From Pseudomonadota bacterium (GTDB taxonomy: Bacteria; Pseudomonadota; Alphaproteobacteria; Rhizobiales; Devosiaceae), in contig JAEZHZ010000063.1 in assembly GCA_023436745.1 (NCBI GenBank), positions 1-13,327 on the forward strand: DNA of 13,327 nt, written 5' to 3'. The notes beneath the pieces were generated by a model. That model did not search any database, was not told the origin of the DNA, and saw only the letters and a program-made list of their open reading frames with translations. A program made the position numbers and the translations under genes. How positions within the stretch are numbered: position 1 is the first letter of the stretch; every line of letters begins with the position of its first letter. This document shows, in pieces, positions 6,047-12,124 of the stretch.

Positions 6047-6943
6047 CTAGCCCGCGTCGCGCCCCATGGCGGCCAGCGCGACGCGTAGCCGGCCTCCGCT
6101 GTCTGCAAGCAGGTCTTCGGGCGTAGCGGCTCCGGCGGCCGCCAGCACCGCCAGCTTGACCGATCCGCCTGCACGAGCCAGCGCATCCTCCGCTACACCT
6201 TCCGGCACTTGTGCAATCTCCATCACCATTCGACGTGCCCGGTCGCGCAGCTTGAGGTTATCGGCGATCAGGTTGACCATGTATCCGTCGTGCACATGCC
6301 CCAGGTGCACCGCCAACATGGTGGAAAGCATGTTGAGGGCGATCTTCTGTGCCGTTCCGGCGCCCATCCGCGTCGATCCCGCCACCACCTCGGGCGGCGT
6401 TTCGAGGCATATGCCGACATCGACCTGCTGCAGCAGGGGAGCACCGCTATTGTTCGCTATTCCGATAGTACGCGCGCCCGCCGCGGCGGCTGCCGCGGCC
6501 GCTGCAAGCGGGTAGGGCGTGCTGCCACTGGCGGTGACCGCAATCAGTGCATCACCGGCACCTATGCCATGCTGGCGCAACAATGCCGCTGCTGCGTCGC
6601 TATCATCTTCTGCAGCACCCGTCATCGCCGTGAGAGAGGCGAGGCCTCCCGCGATCAGGATGACGATGCGATCCTGCGCAATGCCGAACGTGCCCGGCAG
6701 TTCGAGCGCATCTGCCAGCGCCATAAGTCCGGAGCTTCCCGCCGCGGCATAGAACAGCCGTCCGCCGCCCGCCAAGGCTGCCGCGGCCAATGCAGCGGCC
6801 GACGCGATCTCCGCGGACGCTGCCTCTACCGCACTTGCAGCTTCCACCTGTGCCTTTGCAAGAACGTGCAGTGCCTGCTCTGGCGGCAGCGTGTCGAACC
6901 CGGCGGCGCTCGGGTGCCGCATCTCTGTTTGCCTGGGCTCCAT
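6047..6943 (-). CDS. murQ: N-acetylmuramic acid 6-phosphate etherase
   Basis: A cytosolic SIS-fold lyase that cleaves the lactyl ether of MurNAc-6-phosphate to GlcNAc-6-phosphate and D-lactate in cell-wall recycling or uptake of muropeptide sugars. The 298 residues equal the usual length. The N-terminus has TEMRHPSAAGFDTLP (TE.RNP...LDTL in relatives). The SIS core has AAGSSGLMALADALELPGTFG with E81 at the catalytic acid position, and GAAEDD with E112 at the second conserved glutamate. The family signature PPEVVAGSTRMGAGTAQKIALN covers about 183-204. The usual Arg after GSSG is Leu here. The frame is open to 7063, but the ATG at 6943 is preceded by AGGAGGAG with five bases between and matches family N-termini. 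It diverges from the nag genes, which process its product. Confidence 0.93.
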   Translation of the reverse strand: MEPRQTEMRHPSAAGFDTLPPEQALHVLAKAQVEAASAVEAASAEIASAAALAAAALAGGGRLFYAAAGSSGLMALADALELPGTFGIAQDRIVILIAGGLASLTAMTGAAEDDSDAAAALLRQHGIGAGDALIAVTASGSTPYPLAAAAAAAAAGARTIGIANNSGAPLLQQVDVGICLETPPEVVAGSTRMGAGTAQKIALNMLSTMLAVHLGHVHDGYMVNLIADNLKLRDRARRMVMEIAQVPEGVAEDALARAGGSVKLAVLAAAGAATPEDLLADSGGRLRVALAAMGRDAG

Positions 6944-6966
6944 CTGGGCTCCTCCTGTGCCACACT

Positions 6967-6994
6967 GTAATGCCAAAAACATACCACTTGTCCA
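6967..6994 (-). promoter_or_regulatory. Putative murQ promoter with operator-like element
   Basis: Reading leftward, TGGACA (6994-6989), a 16-base spacer, then CATTAC (6972-6967). The -35 matches 5 of 6 sigma-70 positions and the -10 is weak. The spacer contains TGGTAT and, 11 bases on, TGGCAT overlapping the -10. The same architecture occurs in the opposite promoter at 7070-7097. The predicted leader is about 17 bases and includes the AGGAGGAG ribosome site. Confidence 0.55.
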
Positions 6995-7069
6995 ACCGCT
7001 CGTCCCTGAAACGCCTCTGCGGTTGAAGCCCCGGGTCCGCGAACTGCGCAGGTGGTCGGCCAAGGGGTC

Positions 7070-7097
7070 TTGGTGAATGGTATTTTATTGGTATTGT
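7070..7097 (+). promoter_or_regulatory. Putative nag operon promoter with TGGTATT direct repeats
   Basis: TTGGTG (7070-7075), a 16-base spacer, then TATTGT (7092-7097). TGGTATT occurs at 7078-7084 and again at 7089-7095, one helical turn apart. The 22 bases from 7076 match 16 of 22 positions in the reverse complement of 6967-6988 without gaps. TGGT is the half-site theme of NagR/DasR-type GntR regulators, so the regulator encoded at 7153 is the natural candidate to bind both. A further TGG-N4-CCA lies at 7053-7062. Confidence 0.55.
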
Positions 7098-7152
7098 GCA
7101 TGCGAGTGTTCTGCGTTAGTCGCGCGGTGACATCGTTCAAGCGGGGTGCTGA

Positions 7153-7938
7153 GTGTCGAACACGTCCAGCGGGTTTTTCGGCGACGGACCGGTCGTCCTG
7201 CCACAAGGCGGGCCTCTCTACCTGCAATTGAAACGCTGGATCGAAAACGCCGTCCGACGCGGCGACATCAATCCGGGCGATGCGCTTCCATCCGAGCGCG
7301 ACCTTGCCAGCAAGGTCGACGTCTCAAGGGTCACCGTTCGCAAGGCGGTCCTGCAACTGGTGCAGGAAGGTGTGCTGGTACAGAAGCATGGTTCGGGCAC
7401 CTTCGTCGCACCCCGCACCCAACGCGTGGAGCAGTCGCTTTCCCAACTCACGTCCTTCACCGAAGACATGGCCAGACGGGGTATGGACGTGCGAGCGGAG
7501 TGGCTCGATCGGGGGCTCTATCTCCCGTCGCCCGAGGAAACGGTTTCACTGGGTCTGTCCGCTGGAGAACTGGTTGCCCGGATAGCTCGCCTGCGCCTGA
7601 CCGGTGACACGCCCCTTGCAATCGAACGGGCGAGCCTTTCGATATCGGTGCTTCCGGATCCAGAGGCCGTGAGCGACTCGCTCTATCGTCACCTCGATCT
7701 GTCGGGCAACCGGCCCGTGCGCGCCCTTCAGAGGATTCGCGCTGCGAACCTGGGTGAGGCGGACGCCAGGCGTCTGCAGGTGCCCGTGGGTTCGGCTGGC
7801 CTCCATATCGAACGGCTCTCGTACCTGGCCTCAGGCCGCGTCGTCGAATTCACCCGCTCCGTCTATCGGGGCGATACCTATGACTTTGTCGCCGAACTAC
7901 GTATCGGCGACGCAACACTTGGAGGCGCCAAGACATGA
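7153..7938 (+). CDS. nagR: GntR/HutC-family regulator with UTRA domain, probable NagR-type repressor
   Basis: A 261-residue transcription factor. The winged helix of the GntR type spans about 20-86: PLYLQLKRWIENAV, LPSERDLASKVDVSRVTVRKA, then GVLVQKHGSGTFV. A UTRA effector-binding domain of the HutC subfamily fills about 105-255 (SFTEDMARRGM, PLAIERASL, LHIERLSYL, FTRSVYRGDTYDF). Relatives in amino-sugar loci sense GlcNAc-6-phosphate or glucosamine-6-phosphate. The start is a GTG with only a weak GGGGTG upstream; no better start is seen. Its stop overlaps the start of the deaminase gene by four bases (ATGA), indicating translational coupling. Autoregulation and control of murQ through the elements at 7070-7097 and 6967-6994 is inferred. 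Family certain; the specific name is from context. Confidence 0.88.
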   Translation: MSNTSSGFFGDGPVVLPQGGPLYLQLKRWIENAVRRGDINPGDALPSERDLASKVDVSRVTVRKAVLQLVQEGVLVQKHGSGTFVAPRTQRVEQSLSQLTSFTEDMARRGMDVRAEWLDRGLYLPSPEETVSLGLSAGELVARIARLRLTGDTPLAIERASLSISVLPDPEAVSDSLYRHLDLSGNRPVRALQRIRAANLGEADARRLQVPVGSAGLHIERLSYLASGRVVEFTRSVYRGDTYDFVAELRIGDATLGGAKT

Positions 7939-8966
7939 CGCTCCCTCAGACACATATGCATCGTGAAGTGCGGGAGATTCCCTCCGCCATCGCAACCTTC
8001 CTCGACCGGAGCGGGAATGTCGTCGACGCGGCGGCCGCAGCGTTGCGCGCGAGCGATCCGCTGGTCGTCGCAACCGTCGCCCGTGGCTCGTCGGACCATG
8101 CCGCGACCTACCTCAAATACGCGATCGAACTGGCGGCCGGCGTGCCGGTGGCCTCCGTCGGACCGTCTATTGCATCCATCTACGGGCGCTCCCTCAGGCT
8201 CGAACGCGGTGCCGCCATTGCCATCTCCCAATCGGGCAAGAGCCCGGACATCGTGGGAATGACGCAATCCGCGAGGGCCTCTGGCGCCACCACCATCGCC
8301 ATCACCAACACTGCTGGCGCTCCGTTGACGGAAGCGGCGGATTTCACCATCGAGTTGCATGCTGGCGTCGAGCGCAGCGTAGCTGCCACCAAGACCTTCG
8401 TTGCCTCGGTCGTTGCGGGTCTGGCCCTGTTGGCCCGCTGGGCAGGCGACAGCGACCTTGATCGTGCGGTCCGCGAACTGCCCGCCGCGTTGAGTCGGGC
8501 TGTTGAATGCGACTGGTCGCCCCTCCTCCAAGCTCTGGACGGTCAGGACGCTCTTTACGTTCTCGGGCGAGGACCCGGCTGGGCGATCGCCAATGAGGCG
8601 GCGCTGAAATTCAAGGAAACGTGTGGCATCCAGGCGGAGTCCTACAGTTCCGCCGAGGTGATGCACGGCCCGGTCGCGATTGTCACTCAGGGTTACCCTG
8701 TCCTCGGCCTGGCTGCCCGCGACGCTGCCGAGTCTTCAGTGGCCGATATGGCCCACACGCTGGCGGGGCAGGGGGCTCTTGCCTTCCTCACCAGCGACAG
8801 GCCTGGTGCGGCTCGCCAGCTTCCCTTTGCCACGACCGGCCATCCGCTGACCGATCCGCTCGCCCTGATCGTGTCGTTCTACGCCTTCGTAGAGACACTG
8901 GCGCGGCACCGGGGCCTCAATCCCGACGAACCGCGCCTGCTCAAGAAGGTCACGGAAACAATATGA
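7935..8966 (+). CDS. nagB-II: SIS-domain glucosamine-6-phosphate deaminase, NagB-II type
   Basis: A cytosolic enzyme of 343 residues with two SIS domains, related to the isomerase half of GlmS but lacking the glutaminase domain. It is therefore best read as the deaminating NagB-II type, converting glucosamine-6-phosphate to fructose-6-phosphate and ammonia. SIS 1 shows VARGSSDHAATY (48-59), ISQSGKSPDIV (97-107) and ERSVAATKTF (146-155). SIS 2 shows LGRGPGWAIANEAALKFKETC and AESYSSAEVMHGPVA (about 234-248), which includes the conserved Glu-His active-site region. It overlaps both neighbours by four bases (ATGA). An AgaS-type galactosamine-6-phosphate deaminase is the alternative; nagA and murQ beside it favour glucosamine. 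Confidence 0.88.
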   Translation: MTLPQTHMHREVREIPSAIATFLDRSGNVVDAAAAALRASDPLVVATVARGSSDHAATYLKYAIELAAGVPVASVGPSIASIYGRSLRLERGAAIAISQSGKSPDIVGMTQSARASGATTIAITNTAGAPLTEAADFTIELHAGVERSVAATKTFVASVVAGLALLARWAGDSDLDRAVRELPAALSRAVECDWSPLLQALDGQDALYVLGRGPGWAIANEAALKFKETCGIQAESYSSAEVMHGPVAIVTQGYPVLGLAARDAAESSVADMAHTLAGQGALAFLTSDRPGAARQLPFATTGHPLTDPLALIVSFYAFVETLARHRGLNPDEPRLLKKVTETI

Positions 8967-10120
8967 GCGACCTCACTGCCATTACGGCTACCCGCCTGTT
9001 CGATGGCCACCGCTGGCATGAGGACGCGGCCCTGCTGGTTGAGTTCGGCCACGTCTCGGCAGTGGTGGGGGTAAGCGACATTCCTGCCGCTTCCCATCGG
9101 CTGGATCTCGGCGACGGTATTGTCGCCCCCGGCTTTGTGGACCTTCAGGTGAATGGCGGTGGCGGCGTCCTCTTCAACAACGACCCGTCTGTTGCTGCGA
9201 TACGGACCATCTGCGCCGCGCATGCGCAGTTCGGCACCACGGCCCTGCTGCCGACGCTGATCACCGACACGGTGGCGGTGAACGAGGCAGCCATTGGAGC
9301 GGGCAGAGCGGCGGCGGACGAGCGCGTTCCGGGTTTTCTGGGGCTGCACCTTGAAGGCCCGCATCTTTCCCTCGCCCGCAAGGGAACGCACGATCCCGCT
9401 CTCATCCGGCCAATGGACGAGTCCGATCTTGATCGGCTGGTTAGGGCGGGCCGTGCCTTGCCGAACCTTCTGTGCACGGTTGCGGCCGAGACGGTTTCCC
9501 CATTGCAGATATCAGCTCTTGTGGAAGCCGGCGTCATCGTCAGCATCGGGCACTCGGACGCCGACTACGCCGCCGCCATCGCCGCCTTCGCTGCCGGCGC
9601 CACCATGGCGACGCACCTGTTCAATGCCATGAGCCAACTCGGCAACCGGGAGCCCGGAGTGGTGGGGGCGGTGCTCGATACGCCGGCCGTGTTTGCGGGC
9701 CTCATTGCCGACGGCATCCACGTTCATCCCGCAAGTGTTGCGGTTGCCCTGCGCGCGAGGGCGGCGCCCGGCAAGGTGTTCCTTGTGACGGATGCCATGT
9801 CGCAGACGGGCACGGACCTCACCAGCCTGACCTTGAATGGCCGCACCATAACCCGCGCGGACGGGGCCCTTCGCCTTGCCGACGGCACGCTCGCCGGCGC
9901 GGATCTCGATATGATCGATGCAGTCCGCTTCATGCACCGCCGGATCGGGGTTCCTCTTGAGGAGGCGCTCCGCATGGCGTCGCTCTATCCAGCTCAGGCT
10001 CTCGGTGTGGACGCCGAGCACGGCCATCTCGCCCAGGGAACTCTGGCCAACTTCGTGCACCTGAACCACGACCTTGGGGTCGCATCTACCTGGATCGCCG
10101 GCCGGAAGGTTTGGGGCTGA
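8963..10120 (+). CDS. nagA: N-acetylglucosamine-6-phosphate deacetylase
   Basis: An amidohydrolase-superfamily enzyme of 385 residues that removes acetate from GlcNAc-6-phosphate, giving glucosamine-6-phosphate for the deaminase encoded just upstream. Motifs in order are PGFVDLQVNGGGGVLFN (56-72, with the QxN that replaces the HxH metal pair as in E. coli NagA, suggesting a single-metal site), LHLEGPHL with metal ligand E131, IGHSDA with H197, THLFNAM with H218, and the catalytic aspartate in VTDAM (D277). The ATG overlaps the stop of the preceding gene (ATGA), which fixes the start. It is the last gene of the nagR-nagB-nagA unit. I see no convincing terminator after it; the next gene starts 438 bases away. 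Confidence 0.95.
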   Translation: MSDLTAITATRLFDGHRWHEDAALLVEFGHVSAVVGVSDIPAASHRLDLGDGIVAPGFVDLQVNGGGGVLFNNDPSVAAIRTICAAHAQFGTTALLPTLITDTVAVNEAAIGAGRAAADERVPGFLGLHLEGPHLSLARKGTHDPALIRPMDESDLDRLVRAGRALPNLLCTVAAETVSPLQISALVEAGVIVSIGHSDADYAAAIAAFAAGATMATHLFNAMSQLGNREPGVVGAVLDTPAVFAGLIADGIHVHPASVAVALRARAAPGKVFLVTDAMSQTGTDLTSLTLNGRTITRADGALRLADGTLAGADLDMIDAVRFMHRRIGVPLEEALRMASLYPAQALGVDAEHGHLAQGTLANFVHLNHDLGVASTWIAGRKVWG

Positions 10121-10558
10121 TACCCACTTGCGGGCTCGGGGCTGCCGGGCGATGCGGAGCAACGTTCACCGTTCGGGCACAATCTCGCCTGATCTGCGGC
10201 CGAGCAGATGCTGAAGTGTTCCAGCAGTGCGCAACTATGTTGGCGCCCCAGTTCTCTTGAAAACTCCAGCAAATCCGGCGGCTTTAACCGGCCGTTCAGC
10301 GAGATTAACAGGAGGTTTCCTGTTGTGTGCTGAATCTGCAACATCCGGTTTGCAACCATATTGCGCCACTCGGAAAACGGCCTTTGCGTGATTGCGTCCT
10401 TTTTTGCCCTGCGTAGAGTGGGTCCTGCGAATCCATGCATGGGATCGTTTGTCGGTCGCAGCGCGACGGCAACACACTGCACCACGATAGTGTGGTCGCG
10501 TTTCGACAAACCGCTGGGTAACCGGCACCAAAAAATGACTGACTTTGGAGGTCACTTA
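10121..10558. other. 438-base gene-free region upstream of the porin, rich in short dyads
   Basis: No credible coding frame on either strand. Short perfect inverted repeats are ATCTGC/GCAGAT (10192-10197, 10204-10209), AACAGGA/TCCTGTT (10307-10313, 10318-10324), the palindrome CCATGCATGG (10433-10442), GTCGC/GCGAC (10455-10459, 10463-10467) and ACCAC/GTGGT (10481-10485, 10492-10496). A weak sigma-70-like pair TTGCGT, 16 bases, TAGAGT is near 10393-10420. If it is the start point, the porin transcript would have a leader of about 130 bases carrying three of the dyads. It could also hold a small RNA gene; no terminator-like hairpin with a T tail supports that. Confidence 0.5.
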
Positions 10559-11953
10559 ATGAAACTCAAGAGCCTTATCCTCGGTTCTGTCGCAGCTGCT
10601 GGTCTCTCGACCGCTGGCTACGCCGCCGACCTGGGCGTGCTGACGTCGCTGGACGTCTGCGACTCCCTCGGTCTCTCCGGCCTGACCATTTCGTCGGACA
10701 CCAACTGCCTGCAGGTCTCGGGCAAGGTTTCCTACGAATTCGTGTGGGGCAACTTTGATGGCGGCGGCGTGCTGATCGCCGGCACCCCGATGACTGGCGT
10801 CTGGGGCGGCGTGAATGCTGATGGCGTCCGCACCATCGACACCCCGAGCACCGAGGCCGCTGGCACCCGCCAGGACTGGGACTCCAAGGTTGAGACCCTG
10901 CTGAAGTTCGTTGCGACCGCTTCGAGCGACTTCGGTCCGGCCCGCGTCGTGATCAACCTGCGTCAGCGCGACTACACCCGCTTCCGCAGCGTCGGCCCTG
11001 TCACCGTTCATCCGGATGCGCACCCGCTCCGCGCCCAGGACGCCTACGTCCAGGTTGGTGACACCACCATCATCAGCGCCGGTAAGAAGGGTTCGATCTT
11101 CAACGAAGGCGATGACGAGCCGTTCAACTTCACCGGCCTGTTCATGTCCGACGACGCTGACAAGGGCGTCTGGGAAGGCCCCGTCCGCAAGGGCGGTCAC
11201 GTGATCCAGATCGAGTCCAGCTTCGGCGAAGGCTTCGTCGGTAAGCTCGGTCTTGAAGCTCTCGACCGCGTCGACGCCGAAGCTGGTTCGCTGGTTGGTG
11301 TCCTCGACTACTCCGGCAACGGCATCACCGCTCACGTCAGCGGCGCTGTTGGTGGTCTGCTCGACGGCGTCCAGAACACCGGCGACACCTACTCCGTCCA
11401 CGCTGGCATCACCGGCTCGTTCGACGCCTTCAAGCTCCGCGCTGCGTTCGGTGCTGGCGGCGGCTACATCGCCCCGGGCACCAACTGGAACTACTGGAAC
11501 GGTCTCGTCACCGGCGAAGCCACCTTCGACATGTTCAAGATCGCTCTGTCGGGTGAGTTCGCTGGCGGCACCGATCGCGTGACCGGCGCCACCATCGGCA
11601 CCGATTACGGTCTGGGCGGCTCCATCGGCGCCAAGGTTGCCGAAGGCATCGAGATCAACCTCGGCGGTCGTTACTTCAACGACGGCACCGCCGGTATCGG
11701 CGATGGCTACCAGGTTGCTGCTCAGCTCGTCGCTGCTCTGACCGAGTCGATCAAGCTGGTCGGTGAGATCGGTGTGTACGGCCGCGCTGCCAACGTTGCT
11801 CCGGCTCCGGTTGCTGCTGCCTACTCCGACTTCTACGGCAAGGCCGAACTGCAGTGGGCTCCGGGCGGTGGTTTCACCTCGTCCGTCGCTGCTCAGGCTC
11901 AGCAGAACGGTGCCTACAAGGTCACCTTCAAGGCTGCCAAGGAATTCCAGTAA
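10559..11953 (+). CDS. Outer-membrane porin, alphaproteobacterial Porin_2-like
   Basis: An outer-membrane beta-barrel of 464 residues for diffusion of small hydrophilic solutes. A clear signal peptide (MKLKSLILGSVAAAGLSTAGYA) is cleaved near residue 22. The mature N-terminus has DVCDSLGLSG and then NCLQVSGKVSYEF; the cysteine pair C34/C50 ahead of the first strand is the pattern of alphaproteobacterial porins. The rest alternates short strands and Gly/Asp/Asn-rich turns, without hydrophobic helices, and ends ...VTFKAAKEFQ; the last residue is Gln rather than the usual terminal Phe. The ATG follows GGAGGT with six bases between. Codon use is strongly biased (GGC/GGT, GCT, GTC/GTT, AAG, few rare codons), unlike the neighbours, which points to very high expression. 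A strong terminator follows. Its substrate is unknown; proximity to the nag genes is not proof of a link. Confidence 0.9.
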   Translation: MKLKSLILGSVAAAGLSTAGYAADLGVLTSLDVCDSLGLSGLTISSDTNCLQVSGKVSYEFVWGNFDGGGVLIAGTPMTGVWGGVNADGVRTIDTPSTEAAGTRQDWDSKVETLLKFVATASSDFGPARVVINLRQRDYTRFRSVGPVTVHPDAHPLRAQDAYVQVGDTTIISAGKKGSIFNEGDDEPFNFTGLFMSDDADKGVWEGPVRKGGHVIQIESSFGEGFVGKLGLEALDRVDAEAGSLVGVLDYSGNGITAHVSGAVGGLLDGVQNTGDTYSVHAGITGSFDAFKLRAAFGAGGGYIAPGTNWNYWNGLVTGEATFDMFKIALSGEFAGGTDRVTGATIGTDYGLGGSIGAKVAEGIEINLGGRYFNDGTAGIGDGYQVAAQLVAALTESIKLVGEIGVYGRAANVAPAPVAAAYSDFYGKAELQWAPGGGFTSSVAAQAQQNGAYKVTFKAAKEFQ

Positions 11954-11977
11954 TCCTCGGATTACACTGGACTTCGG

Positions 11978-12009
11978 AAAGGCCCGGCTCACGCCGGGCC
12001 TTTCTTTTT
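11978..12009 (+). terminator. Strong rho-independent terminator of the porin gene
   Basis: AAAGGCCCGGC (11978-11988), a four-base loop TCAC, GCCGGGCCTTT (11993-12003), then CTTTTT. This is a perfect 11-base stem with a T tract, 24 bases after the porin stop. It isolates the porin as a single-gene transcript and fits high expression. Confidence 0.95.
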
Positions 12010-12064
12010 GTCTCGGTGCTGCGGGGCAATTCTTCCGTGCGCCAATGGCTTCCCTGCGTTCCAA

Positions 12065-12101
12065 CAGCCGGGCAAATGCACTAGTGTCCCGGCTGATTTG
12101 C
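12065..12101. promoter_or_regulatory. Overlapping inverted repeats upstream of the envelope-protein gene
   Basis: CAGCCGGG (12065-12072) and CCCGGCTG (12088-12095) form a perfect 8-base inverted repeat with a 15-base spacer that contains the palindrome CACTAGTG (12079-12086). A second repeat, GCAAAT (12072-12077) with ATTTGC (12096-12101), interleaves with it, so as RNA the two stems would compete. The element ends 23 bases before the ATG at 12125. It may be an operator or a leader switch. No clear -35/-10 was seen. Confidence 0.4.
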
Positions 12102-12124
12102 GGTTTCCCCGGTTCGGACCAGGA

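Noticed and set aside
7935..8966. SIS protein as GlmS
   Set aside because: It has no N-terminal glutaminase domain with catalytic Cys, the length is about half that of GlmS, and the catabolic neighbours argue for a deaminase.
9994..10509. 171-codon minus-strand frame over the end of nagA and the gap after it
   Set aside because: Overlaps the conserved nagA C-terminus in antisense, has no ribosome site, and its composition does not look like a protein family.
10361..10558. 5' extension of the porin frame to an upstream ATG
   Set aside because: The ATG at 10559 has GGAGGT six bases upstream and begins a canonical signal peptide; an extension would bury it.
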